Assembly (NCBI GenBank): GCA_963971305.1
Contig: OZ020303.1
Coordinates: forward strand, 18,969,184-19,033,183
DNA from: Arcuatula senhousia
Lineage: Eukaryota; Mollusca; Bivalvia; Mytilida; Mytilidae
Direction: 5' to 3'
Length of the DNA: 64,000 nucleotides
Shown: piece after piece, positions 25,301 through 40,300 of the stretch
Position numbering within the stretch: position 1 is the stretch's first letter
Layout of the letters: each line of letters begins with the position of its first letter
The notes under the pieces: generated by a model
What the model was told of the DNA's origin: nothing
Database searches by the model: none
What the model saw: only the letters and a program-made list of their open reading frames with translations
Program-made: the position numbers and the translations under genes

Positions 25301-28300
25301 AATCCGAACGCAAACTTTTTGCACAATACCCTAAGGAACAACCATATCAAGTTTGGCTGCATTTGGCCAAGCAGTTTCAGAGAAGAAGATGTTTGAAAAA
25401 AGCTAACGGACGACGGACGACAGACGCAAAGTGATGGCAATAGCTAAAAAGGGGTGGTCTCTCAAAAGGAATTGAACATTTCAAAGAAAAAGGTAACTTC
25501 CCAAAATTGATTGTATAATTCTACCTTGTGTATTAAGGTAATTATGGGTGCAAATTAAATTTATTAATTATTTTATTTTTTATTTTTGGCTATATACTAA
25601 TATGACTGATAATGAAATTAATAATAAAGAAAAAAAAAACATTTTCTTATTTAGATATGTTTTATGTACCTCTGTATGTGTACATGTACATGTATTATCA
25701 TGTTATATTACCTGTTTATGTAGAATTTTATTAGTTTGTCATCAGTAAGTGTCATAACTGTTTATTTAGCTAATTGAAGCCATTCAATATCCCCTTTCAT
25801 AAAAGAAAACAATATGAAGGCCATATTTATATTAATTAACTTACTTTTGTCAACAATTGTTATTTGGGGAAGTAATGGGCCTCAGCTTGGACAATGAAGT
25901 TTGTTGTTTTAAAAATATTTTTTAAATCATAAAGAAGGTTAAAGTGGTTAGAGTCACTTTTGAAAGCTTGGTTTCTTATAGAACTGCAATATCTACATTT
26001 TGAAAATAAAATGTCTTTATTCCTTCTTATATTGTGTCAAAAAATTATAATTATAAAGGGTATTTTTCTGTAGTATTTAGTAAATAAAATATATATAATT
26101 TTAAAAAGTGGTCTTTCAAGAGGGGGAAATTTATCATTTTTGACTCAAAAGGGTGGTCTTTGGTCAGGTTAAAGGGGTGGTCTTCCAAATGATGTACTTT
26201 TGTTCACAAATGAGTTAATGCAAGAGAAATGTTGCCTTTGAAAAGGGGTGGTCTTACAAATGAGTGGTCTCTCGTGAGGGGGACTTCTGTACTATAATTT
26301 CATTATTTTTATTGTAGACTTAGGATACTGTTCTTTTCTATATTGTTGACTTATGCTAGATACTGTTTTATTTTATTGGAAAATGAAAAATGTATCTCAG
26401 TTCAGAATGTTATAGGACCTACCTGCCTGGGGTCAATAACAATGCATTTTATTATCATTTCTTTACAATTACTTCCTACCTCATGTCTAATTTTCTGTGA
26501 GCAGGAGATCTATATAAATCTGACTTTGGACGCCTTTTTTGAGGCATTGGAGGAGAAACTGGAAAAAGTTTTTGAACCCTTTTCCTTGTTTCAACTAAAA
26601 CATAAGAAAAATACAAATGTATGCATAAAAAAGCGATTTTTGCTTTGTAATAACACATCCTTGATATAAAGAGAAGCAAGTCAACAATGTTACCTAAATA
26701 GAAAATTGTCAGTCAAAATGGACAGATTTCTTTACACAGGAAGTAATGTGAGCCCCAGACCTGAACCAAATGCAGCCTTATGAGACACCTTGTTAATGCA
26801 TTACACCAAATATCTTGAGCAAATGTGATAACTAGTTGAGGAAAATCTGTTGAATTTTTTTCTACATCCTCCACCTGACACCATTTTATAACTCGCTTTT
26901 TCACATGAAATCCAGCCAAAAAAGGACAAAAGAGCAAAAATTCTAAACTAAGTTAAAACAGTTTTTTTAAATCTTTTTCATAAGTGCCCAAACCTTGTAT
27001 GATTATGGTAATGATGGTATTAATATGGATAACACTTTGAAATCACTTTTTTTTTAATCATAGCATGGAGTAAATCATTTCCTAACAATCATGATAATGC
27101 TCTTAACTGCAGACCTGGTGAAATAGATTTAGGATCTGTCTGACCGAATGTCAGTCTGGGTTTTTTCTTCGATATGTTCAACAAATTTTTTTTTTTAATT
27201 TTCCGTCGACCGAATCAAATTTCGTCTGACATTTGATTTCTAAGGGGAATGAATGGTACTACAATTTTGACCATTTTACATATTTTTCAGAATGATGTGC
27301 TCAACAATATGCAATTCAATTTTTTTAAATATCTCTAATAGTTTTTAAGATATTGTGAGCTTAACAAGTGCAAAATTCATGAACAATCAAGAACAAAGAG
27401 CAATAACTCCTATTTGGGTTGTTGGATCTCTTCAAAATTTCAGGGAAAGTAGATCTTGAGGTGCTGATCCCAACATCAGTTCTTAAGCTAGTGAACAACC
27501 ATTCCAAGTTTGGTTGCAATTGGACCTATGGTGTCAGAGGAGTTAATGTTGAAAAAAAAAAATAAGGACAACAGACACAAAGTTCTTCCTTGAAAAAAGT
27601 ATGGGAAATGTTATAAAATGAATATTTCAGTTTGGATATATTTCAAACTTTTTCCCCCTTACTATATATCATACTAACAAATGTCAACCAGTTAATGCCA
27701 ACATTTTTGTATTTGCTAAAATTAAATAACACGCTCAGTATATGACAACTGTACTACCTTAATATGTTACTAGTGACACTTTTCAGTTGTTGTGTGAACT
27801 ATTCTTACCAATGGGTACAGCAAACAACTGGGTTCTAGGTTTATGTTCCCTGAGATAATATGAGCGCTTAACAGGTTGTTTCTTTTCTTTTTTGTTACCA
27901 CTATTATCATCATCATCTTCTTCATTATCGTCCTCCTCCTCATCATCATCTTCCTCGCTATCTGATTCTATATAAAAAAAAATTGAAAGTTTATAAGAAA
28001 ATCAAATCTTACAGTATAAGAAACTACCTTGTATCAAAAACAGCAATTTTCTCTCAAAAATTACATCTTACCTTTGATATAAAGTTAATCCCTTTTAGTA
28101 CTATGAAAAGACAGACATGTAAAAAATAAATTATCATGTGCTTGTGACAAAAATTAAGAGGTTAACAGCAAGCAATATATGTTTAAGACTATTTTGTAAC
28201 ATTTATGTAAATTTGCAAATTTAGAGAACAATAACTTACTTCATGCGTAGAAAAATACAAATAATCAATATTTATTAAGAATAATAAAACAAATTACAAG

Positions 28301-31300
28301 TATCTAACATAAAGTCTGAAGACATTAAACAACATTAAACAACCAACAAAAAATTACAGCTGAAATGTACAAGTCTGATCAAAACATAACATATTTTTTG
28401 TTTGTTATTCGTCACATTTAAAACAAAGTTTAACTAGTTGACACAGTATAGAATAAGCCATGAGAATATATTTATAAAATCTATAAGAGGATAACACCTC
28501 TTGAGTGTGACAAGCTAACTATTGCACAAAGAAAAAAACACAGAAGAACTATCAACAAGAACACAGAAATGGTTGAATTACCATCACTTTCATCACTATC
28601 TTCCTCACTGCTGGAATCTATTTAAAACAGACATTAATAAAAAAAATAAGTAGCCAGCTTTACAAATGTTACTGATGAATATTGAATATCACCAGTTTAA
28701 CTAAAATGATTCATGACTGCCAAAGGAGATCCTACCGTGTTTATCAGTTATTTTTGTTAATTTTCTATCACTTGAGCCAAATTATCTCCCTTGAATGGTA
28801 TCATATAGAACTTTGTCTACTTTTCCATATTAGTTATGCTAATTTTGATAGCATTTGCAGTATAATTTGATAGATAACAGAGTTGGTAAAAATTAAATGA
28901 ACATCCTGGTACTAACAAAAATTACAAATTTAGTCAACTTTTATTTGAAAAAAATTATGATTTTTTTTTAATTACTAGTGTTGGATGGGACTGACAGAAA
29001 ACTCGAAGGATCACCAAGTGAAATTAAGATTACATTCATGAGGACAATAGAGACTAAGCATTTCTAAAACAAAAGTTAACACTAAAGTATGTCTCGCCTG
29101 CCAGCACCATCAGAAACAATTATTCTTTCTCACTTCCACTATATTTTGAATTTACATGGATTTTCAGTTTCTGAGATCAAAAGAAGTTTATAGAACTTAA
29201 CTTTGGTAATATATGCAATAAAAATAATCAAAGTCACTCAACCAGATATGGAGATGTTTGCAATTCTTAACATTGATATTACATGTATACATGTATGTAT
29301 TTGAAAATTGTTAAAGTCAATCAACTGGAAAATCAAGGTCAAGGTCAAAAGATGGGGAGCTACTACTGGGGCATATGCATACAAAGTTTCATCAACCCAA
29401 GACCTATAGTTCTTGAGATATGGAGGAACTCATAAAACTTTGCAAGCCAGACAAAACCTTTGAAATGAGATCTTTTTTTTACACTGACTGAATGTAATTA
29501 CAGATCATTAACAATATGCTTAATATGCTGTCTAGAAATAAAGCCAGTTTGTATTCAATGTACCTTCCTCTTCTTCATCATCTTCATTTTTGTTATCATC
29601 ACTTGTATCTCCTGTAATTGGAATACCATACATGTCACGCTTCACAACTTTTCTCTTCCTTTTAACACGACTATACATATCTTCACTTTTCTGTAAATAC
29701 AAGAAGTGGTTTTTAACAGTGATAAGCTAAAAATCTCACTTTTAAGCCTTGACAACAAAGCATGTGTGAAAATTGTCTTGAAAAAAATTTGGCCAGAGAG
29801 AAATATATGACAAAAGCAATTAACATTATCTAGCCTAGAGTTAAATTTAACAACAAAAGTTGAGTATTGAATTAAGCTAGATGTTCACAAGAGAGAAACA
29901 GACAGACATATCGAAAAAAAAAACAATTTCACACAGGACATTTGGCCAGATGCATACACAAAACTTGAAGGACCTAAACAAGATGTGCAGGACCAACAAA
30001 AAGCTGGACATTTATGTAAACATTTTTTTATATTATAGCAGAACTTTTATAGAGTTTGACGTTGACAATATGTTATTTCAGCATTTCTTCCAGTGAATGA
30101 ACAGATAAACTGAAATACCATTTAGAATTAATTTTCCTTTTCATTGTGTTTCCTGGCCATGAATTATAGATTCAGGGGGTACAGAACAACTATTAAGGGA
30201 AATAACTCTTAAAAATCACTTGAATGTTTTATTTATATCCAAAAACCAGCCACATTGGGGTACCCATGTGGGAGCTAAATACAATCCAACTTTACTTTTC
30301 TCATAAAAATGTATTATAGTGGAAAAAACCCAAAATATCATTTTCCTACTTTGACCCTCATTTACTAGATCAAATGGCATTCTTCTACCATGCATACACT
30401 GTAGGATTCTTAAATCATCATAAATCAACATTTATTTGACCTATAAACCAAGTTTGATTCACATAAATATTAAATATAGCCCAACATGCTCAACCCCCTA
30501 CACTAAATTCAGAATTTGCGGGAAATATTACATCATATTGACCTTATCTCAGGTCAGTTGTTTACTGTAAAGGGCAAGACTCCTCCTTTACTGACCGGAT
30601 GTTACCACTACTGATTGTCCATCTTATTCATTAAACTTATTTCACTGTAAATGACTGGCCAACAGTAATAAAACTTTCCAGCTGTTATAGATAAGACCAA
30701 CTTCCATTGGTTATTGACAGCTAAAATAACATGTGCATTTGTTTAGATTTTTTAATAATCACCATAGCTCATTAATTATTGGGTGTATTGAAAATATTTT
30801 TAAATTACATTTAATTTACATTTGAAAAAAGGCATTTTATAGTACTAAGAAAAATTTAAATAAAAATTTTGATGTCAGAAATTTTAGCACTTTTGTTTTG
30901 TGCTACAAGCTAAAATTTTATTGATAATACTAAGGAGGAGGGGCAAGTTCAAACATTGTCAATCAATCTTTATTGTTTACATAAAGGTCATTGCTCTGGT
31001 TTCATGTAAATAAATACATATTGGAAACCAGTTGAAAGGTGGTACAGTCACCCCTCTTAACATGAGTTAGATGTTGGCAATCAAGCATTTCTAAAATTAA
31101 AATCTTGGTTTCTCAATCTATCATTTTCATTGAGGGGGTGGGGTACTGAATATAACAACTCAGAACTGTACTAAGACCTGCATCTCTTTATTGCATTTTA
31201 TTTTAAAGCATTACGAATTAAAGATCTAGGGCTGAATTCAAAGTACCGACGAGAAAACTTCCAGTCAGAACTTCTCGGATATAATCACACAATCTAAGGT

Positions 31301-34300
31301 AGCACCCAAGAGTAGGCTTGTTTTGATATTTGTCTGATTAAATAATTATTAAAATGATCAATTTAGATGATTAAGGACTTTTGTTTCTGTCTATCTGTCC
31401 AACTTTTATAAGAAAGAAATCGGACCACAGATCTTTAAATTGTTACAGGACAGTTGGTCCAACTTATCTATCATGAGGATTGGACTGTCAGCCATTTTAC
31501 CTGACAGGTATGTCAAGTTTCGATATGTCTGAACAGATACCCTTTCTCTTTTTATTTTCTTACATCAACATCAACCAGTTCTACCTCCCTCCTTCTTCTT
31601 TTTGGGGGCTGAATGTCATCACCATTCATATACAAGGCTTTTTCCAAAATCTTTTGATCAAAAGTCCCATACAGAAGCTTCTTTTGTCTACTGCTTCGTC
31701 TAACATCACCATCAGCAGCATTATTACATGTGTTAGGATAGGCCCATGACCTTCTTGAACGTCTAAAGTTCATCTGTGATACATGCATATCTAAAATAAG
31801 ACAATTGTATGTTGTAGAACAACAAACCTTTAATAAAACATAATTTAGAAAATAAATTTCATGTCTACTCATATTTTTTTTTAACTATGTTGTTTGCTTT
31901 GGTTTTTTTTAAGTAAAATTATACATGACCAAAAAAAGAAAGTGTTCTACTTGATACATGTATTTGGTAACAGGCGTTAAAAACCAAAGGTCGACCTTTG
32001 AATTCTTCATTACAAAGTCCTGGACCTGCCAGTATTTACGACTTTTCATGTAATCTGGTGGACTCTCCATCCAAAACTCCTTGACTTTTGCAGGGTTTCA
32101 ACATAGCATTTAGCATAGCGACTGGTCCAAGGTTCGGGATCTTCAATTTTAGAGTTAGGACCTTTGAAATTCTACTTACAAAAGTTTACAGTAACTCCTA
32201 TTGAGGACTATTAATAACATCTGGTGGACTATCCACCTTGAACTTTAACAAGGGGTTGCACTTAGTCGTGCTAAGAATACCCCCACTCGACCACTCAGAA
32301 AACAGGAAGTAGATGCGCAACTGACCTGGAATGGGGAGGCGCGATACAACTTATCATGCTAAAGCTGTATAACAAATTTGAGATTAATCCCTTCAGTAGA
32401 AGCCGAGAAATCTGTTACAAAAAATTGTCAATTTTTTACCCTTAAAAAAGACTAAGTCGGATCAGAAAACAGGAAGTAGATGTGTGACTGACCTGGAAAG
32501 GGGAGGCACGATACAAGTCATCTTGCTAAAGCTGTATACCAAATTTGAGATTAATCCCTTTGGTAGAAGCCGAGAAATCTGTTACGAAATTTTGTTACGG
32601 ACGGACAAGGTGATTGCAATATAGCCCCCTCTCTTTTTCTTTAATATCAATTTGAATCCCTGGGCAAATTTTCATATCTATTTTTATACATGTAGGTCAA
32701 ATAAATGAAAAAATCATTAGATTTAAGCATTTGTTAAATTAAATCATTTGTTAAATAAAAACAAATTATATGCAAAAAGGTCAAAGGTCTTCTTCTGTTT
32801 CCTTTCTTTACTATAGCTTTCTACATCTTGTTGTCTGCTTTCAAACTTATAATATTAATTAACCCTTACCATGCGGCTCCCGTCTTTAGACGGGATTGAT
32901 GACGTCGTTCTCAGTGCGGGTCCCGTCTATAGACGGGTTTGAGCGCATTTCATTACAAAACGGTCTAAGACTGTTCTGTGTCTTTCATATTGATTATTAT
33001 TGATATGAACCCATTTAAGTATGATTGTAGATTACTTTTTGATCCAATTATGATCAGTCGACAGTCTTCCTAAAGTTTTATTTACGATTACAAACGTGGA
33101 AAACCCCTTTGTGTGACACATTTTTTTCTAAAAATAACCACAAATAGATCAATCAATGTTTTGTAAAAAATCGCCCATCTTTTTAAATTCTGATAACAGA
33201 AAACTAAAGAATATTAATTTATATTATTGAAAACAACAAGTTTCAGGTGGTTTTAAATGTTTTTTACGAAAAATCGCTGCGCAAATTAGTTTTATTTTTC
33301 CCCCGCAAGGTTATTTCCCTTTCCACATGAGTCATGAATCTAAAAATAGTGAAAGCCTCGTAAAACAACTTTCTTTTAAAATAAAAACATATTTAACTTT
33401 TAAAAGGGTATTTTACTAATATCTAAAATCAAAATTAAACTAATTCATCGTTTTGTGGTCTTAAAATACGTTTTTAAAAATCATTTTCAATCAACCGGGA
33501 AATGGAGATTACTAAAAATGAGGCGTTCCGAAGGTTACAATAGCGTATTGGCTTTACAATGCATTTTCCATAGGGGGGTACCCTGGTTTTCGATTTTTTT
33601 AAAAATAGATCTTACTCGAATTTTAATTTCTTTGGCACAGAACCTTTGTGTTGACATGCATATGTTTATTTTTAGCCAATAAAAAATTGGGGTTCGTGCG
33701 GCGTTTATGGGCGTAATTTTTGGTCGAAAAAAGGGGGGTGCTTTTTTAACGTTATTTTAATTGCACATTTTTACATTATTATGAGCGCATAGGTGACTTC
33801 AGAATTTCTTTGCCAGTATTACCCAAAAGCTTGCTTGGTGCTATATTTAGAAACAACAAATATATCAACCAATGGAAATCATTTCTGTATTTTCTCCTAC
33901 GCTTTATGTTGGGTTCAAAAACTTACCGGTGACCGGGATTTGCTAATGCGCAATTGTAACCTATACGCTGGACATATGAATTAGGGAAAATCTTTTACTT
34001 CATTAAAAGATACCTTATTATAACTTGACTTTATATTACAAATGGCAGAAAATAATCTTTTCTTTTACGCAAAGGGGAGCTGATCAAAGAGAGGTACCCC
34101 CTTCTTGAAAAGGTCGAAAAAATTTGAAGGGTTGTTTGAGGAAATACGGTATTTCACAAAGATGTTTTAACTTGCCGTAAAAATTGTTGCCGATTTTTTG
34201 GAAGATGTATATGTACTCAAAAGAACGGGCATATTTTGAATTCTGCTTTTGAGTGTTTACTTCAAAATACTGGTTTGAATAAAAAAATAAATATCATTTT

Positions 34301-37300
34301 TCGCAATTTGAAAAATAGCATATTTTGAAACAGACTATAACCTAGTAAAATCACCCAAAATCCTATCAATTTTGGCATTTATAATTACTCCTCTGTCTAA
34401 ACAAGACCTTGGTTACAGTTTGTGATACTTTACAGCATGATTAATATTTTTGCTTGCATTCTTTGTGTTACACCCATTTTTCGTAAAAATGACAAATTTC
34501 ACGAACCAAAATTTCAGTCATGTTCTTACTTCAAATCCCATTTTAAATTTTTAAAAGTGTTTAAAAGTTTGGTTTTTGTATATGCAAAATAAAACAAAAA
34601 ACAGTTCCGACATTTATTGAAGCAATAATGATTTATCAAATATTCTTAGTGTCCATCCGATTTTCTCTTCATTTTCATTAATGTAGAAAAAAGAAACAGA
34701 CTATAGTCTGGTTTTTTGTGTCTAAATTTAGATCGAGTGTCATAATACTTGTTTTTATATAGAACTTTCACTTTCAAAACGATTAAAGTTTCAAACCAAA
34801 GGGTGCATTGTAAAAAATCATGTTTCGTCTAGGTTACAATAGCGTATTGGCTTTACAATGCATTTTCCATAGGGGGGTACCCTGGTTTTCGATTTTTTTA
34901 AAAATAGATCTTACTCGAATTTTAATTTCTTTGGCACAGAACCTTTGTGTTGACATGCATATGTTTATTTTTAGCCAATAAAAAATTGGGGTTCGTGCGG
35001 CGTTTATGGGCGTAATTTTTGGTCGAAAAAAGGGGGGTGCTTTTTTAACGTTATTTTAATTGCACATTTTTACATTATTATGAGCGCATAGGTGACTTCA
35101 GAATTTCTTTGCCAGTATTACCCAAAAGCTTGCTTGGTGCTATATTTAGAAACAACAAATATATCAACCAATGGAAATCATTTCTGTATTTTCTCCTACG
35201 CTTTATGTTGGGTTCAAAAACTTACCGGTGACCGGGATTTGCTAATGCGCAATTGTAACCTATACGCTGGACATATGAATTAGGGAAAATCTTTTACTTC
35301 ATTAAAAGATACCTTATTATAACTTGACTTTATATTACAAATGGCAGAAAATAATCTTTTCTTTTACGCAAAGGGGAGCTGATCAAAGAGAGGTACCCCC
35401 TTCTTGAAAAGGTCGAAAAAATTTGAAGGGTTGTTTGAGGAAATACGGTATTTCACAAAGATGTTTTAACTTGCCGTAAAAATTGTTGCCGATTTTTTGG
35501 AAGATGTATATGTACTCAAAAGAACGGGCATATTTTGAATTCTGCTTTTGAGTGTTTACTTCAAAATACTGGTTTGAATAAAAAAATAAATATCATTTTT
35601 CGCAATTTGAAAAATAGCATATTTTGAAACAGACTATAACCTAGTAAAATCACCCAAAATCCTATCAATTTTGGCATTTATAATTACTCCTCTGTCTAAA
35701 CAAGACCTTGGTTACAGTTTGTGATACTTTACAGCATGATTAATATTTTTGCTTGCATTCTTTGTGTTACACCCATTTTTCGTAAAAATGACAAATTTCA
35801 CGAACCAAAATTTCAGTCATGTTCTTACTTCAAATCCCATTTTAAATTTTTAAAAGTGTTTAAAAGTTTGGTTTTTGTATATGCAAAATAAAACAAAAAA
35901 CAGTTCCGACATTTATTGAAGCAATAATGATTTATCAAATATTCTTAGTGTCCATCCGATTTTCTCTTCATTTTCATTAATGTAGAAAAAAGAAACAGAC
36001 TATAGTCTGGTTTTTTGTGTCTAAATTTAGATCGAGTGTCATAATACTTGTTTTTATATAGAACTTTCACTTTCAAAACGATTAAAGTTTCAAACCAAAG
36101 GGTGCATTGTAAAAAATCATGTTTCGTCTAGGTTACAATAGCGTATTGGCTTTACAATGCATTTTCCATAGGGGGGTACCCTGGTTTTCGATTTTTTTAA
36201 AAATAGATCTTACTCGAATTTTAATTTCTTTGGCACAGAACCTTTGTGTTGACATGCATATGTTTATTTTTAGCCAATAAAAAATTGGGGTTCGTGCGGC
36301 GTTTATGGGCGTAATTTTTGGTCGAAAAAAGGGGGGTGCTTTTTTAACGTTATTTTAATTGCACATTTTTACATTATTATGAGCGCATAGGTGACTTCAG
36401 AATTTCTTTGCCAGTATTACCCAAAAGCTTGCTTGGTGCTATATTTAGAAACAACAAATATATCAACCAATGGAAATCATTTCTGTATTTTCTCCTACGC
36501 TTTATGTTGGGTTCAAAAACTTACCGGTGACCGGGATTTGCTAATGCGCAATTGTAACCTATACGCTGGACATATGAATTAGGGAAAATCTTTTACTTCA
36601 TTAAAAGATACCTTATTATAACTTGACTTTATATTACAAATGGCAGAAAATAATCTTTTCTTTTACGCAAAGGGGAGCTGATCAAAGAGAGGTACCCCCT
36701 TCTTGAAAAGGTCGAAAAAATTTGAAGGGTTGTTTGAGGAAATACGGTATTTCACAAAGATGTTTTAACTTGCCGTAAAAATTGTTGCCGATTTTTTGGA
36801 AGATGTATATGTACTCAAAAGAACGGGCATATTTTGAATTCTGCTTTTGAGTGTTTACTTCAAAATACTGGTTTGAATAAAAAAATAAATATCATTTTTC
36901 GCAATTTGAAAAATAGCATATTTTGAAACAGACTATAACCTAGTAAAATCACCCAAAATCCTATCAATTTTGGCATTTATAATTACTCCTCTGTCTAAAC
37001 AAGACCTTGGTTACAGTTTGTGATACTTTACAGCATGATTAATATTTTTGCTTGCATTCTTTGTGTTACACCCATTTTTCGTAAAAATGACAAATTTCAC
37101 GAACCAAAATTTCAGTCATGTTCTTACTTCAAATCCCATTTTAAATTTTTAAAAGTGTTTAAAAGTTTGGTTTTTGTATATGCAAAATAAAACAAAAAAC
37201 AGTTCCGACATTTATTGAAGCAATAATGATTTATCAAATATTCTTAGTGTCCATCCGATTTTCTCTTCATTTTCATTAATGTAGAAAAAAGAAACAGACT

Positions 37301-40300
37301 ATAGTCTGGTTTTTTGTGTCTAAATTTAGATCGAGTGTCATAATACTTGTTTTTATATAGAACTTTCACTTTCAAAACGATTAAAGTTTCAAACCAAAGG
37401 GTGCATTGTAAAAAATCATGTTTCGTCTAGGTTACAATAGCGTATTGGCTTTACAATGCATTTTCCATAGGGGGGTACCCTGGTTTTCGATTTTTTTAAA
37501 AATAGATCTTACTCGAATTTTAATTTCTTTGGCACAGAACCTTTGTGTTGACATGCATATGTTTATTTTTAGCCAATAAAAAATTGGGGTTCGTGCGGCG
37601 TTTATGGGCGTAATTTTTGGTCGAAAAAAGGGGGGTGCTTTTTTAACGTTATTTTAATTGCACATTTTTACATTATTATGAGCGCATAGGTGACTTCAGA
37701 ATTTCTTTGCCAGTATTACCCAAAAGCTTGCTTGGTGCTATATTTAGAAACAACAAATATATCAACCAATGGAAATCATTTCTGTATTTTCTCCTACGCT
37801 TTATGTTGGGTTCAAAAACTTACCGGTGACCGGGATTTGCTAATGCGCAATTGTAACCTATACGCTGGACATATGAATTAGGGAAAATCTTTTACTTCAT
37901 TAAAAGATACCTTATTATAACTTGACTTTATATTACAAATGGCAGAAAATAATCTTTTCTTTTACGCAAAGGGGAGCTGATCAAAGAGAGGTACCCCCTT
38001 CTTGAAAAGGTCGAAAAAATTTGAAGGGTTGTTTGAGGAAATACGGTATTTCACAAAGATGTTTTAACTTGCCGTAAAAATTGTTGCCGATTTTTTGGAA
38101 GATGTATATGTACTCAAAAGAACGGGCATATTTTGAATTCTGCTTTTGAGTGTTTACTTCAAAATACTGGTTTGAATAAAAAAATAAATATCATTTTTCG
38201 CAATTTGAAAAATAGCATATTTTGAAACAGACTATAACCTAGTAAAATCACCCAAAATCCTATCAATTTTGGCATTTATAATTACTCCTCTGTCTAAACA
38301 AGACCTTGGTTACAGTTTGTGATACTTTACAGCATGATTAATATTTTTGCTTGCATTCTTTGTGTTACACCCATTTTTCGTAAAAATGACAAATTTCACG
38401 AACCAAAATTTCAGTCATGTTCTTACTTCAAATCCCATTTTAAATTTTTAAAAGTGTTTAAAAGTTTGGTTTTTGTATATGCAAAATAAAACAAAAAACA
38501 GTTCCGACATTTATTGAAGCAATAATGATTTATCAAATATTCTTAGTGTCCATCCGATTTTCTCTTCATTTTCATTAATGTAGAAAAAAGAAACAGACTA
38601 TAGTCTGGTTTTTTGTGTCTAAATTTAGATCGAGTGTCATAATACTTGTTTTTATATAGAACTTTCACTTTCAAAACGATTAAAGTTTCAAACCAAAGGG
38701 TGCATTGTAAAAAATCATGTTTCGTCTAGGTTACAATAGCGTATTGGCTTTACAATGCATTTTCCATAGGGGGGTACCCTGGTTTTCGATTTTTTTAAAA
38801 ATAGATCTTACTCGAATTTTAATTTCTTTGGCACAGAACCTTTGTGTTGACATGCATATGTTTATTTTTAGCCAATAAAAAATTGGGGTTCGTGCGGCGT
38901 TTATGGGCGTAATTTTTGGTCGAAAAAAGGGGGGTGCTTTTTTAACGTTATTTTAATTGCACATTTTTACATTATTATGAGCGCATAGGTGACTTCAGAA
39001 TTTCTTTGCCAGTATTACCCAAAAGCTTGCTTGGTGCTATATTTAGAAACAACAAATATATCAACCAATGGAAATCATTTCTGTATTTTCTCCTACGCTT
39101 TATGTTGGGTTCAAAAACTTACCGGTGACCGGGATTTGCTAATGCGCAATTGTAACCTATACGCTGGACATATGAATTAGGGAAAATCTTTTACTTCATT
39201 AAAAGATACCTTATTATAACTTGACTTTATATTACAAATGGCAGAAAATAATCTTTTCTTTTACGCAAAGGGGAGCTGATCAAAGAGAGGTACCCCCTTC
39301 TTGAAAAGGTCGAAAAAATTTGAAGGGTTGTTTGAGGAAATACGGTATTTCACAAAGATGTTTTAACTTGCCGTAAAAATTGTTGCCGATTTTTTGGAAG
39401 ATGTATATGTACTCAAAAGAACGGGCATATTTTGAATTCTGCTTTTGAGTGTTTACTTCAAAATACTGGTTTGAATAAAAAAATAAATATCATTTTTCGC
39501 AATTTGAAAAATAGCATATTTTGAAACAGACTATAACCTAGTAAAATCACCCAAAATCCTATCAATTTTGGCATTTATAATTACTCCTCTGTCTAAACAA
39601 GACCTTGGTTACAGTTTGTGATACTTTACAGCATGATTAATATTTTTGCTTGCATTCTTTGTGTTACACCCATTTTTCGTAAAAATGACAAATTTCACGA
39701 ACCAAAATTTCAGTCATGTTCTTACTTCAAATCCCATTTTAAATTTTTAAAAGTGTTTAAAAGTTTGGTTTTTGTATATGCAAAATAAAACAAAAAACAG
39801 TTCCGACATTTATTGAAGCAATAATGATTTATCAAATATTCTTAGTGTCCATCCGATTTTCTCTTCATTTTCATTAATGTAGAAAAAAGAAACAGACTAT
39901 AGTCTGGTTTTTTGTGTCTAAATTTAGATCGAGTGTCATAATACTTGTTTTTATATAGAACTTTCACTTTCAAAACGATTAAAGTTTCAAACCAAAGGGT
40001 GCATTGTAAAAAATCATGTTTCGTCTAGGTTACAATAGCGTATTGGCTTTACAATGCATTTTCCATAGGGGGGTACCCTGGTTTTCGATTTTTTTAAAAA
40101 TAGATCTTACTCGAATTTTAATTTCTTTGGCACAGAACCTTTGTGTTGACATGCATATGTTTATTTTTAGCCAATAAAAAATTGGGGTTCGTGCGGCGTT
40201 TATGGGCGTAATTTTTGGTCGAAAAAAGGGGGGTGCTTTTTTAACGTTATTTTAATTGCACATTTTTACATTATTATGAGCGCATAGGTGACTTCAGAAT

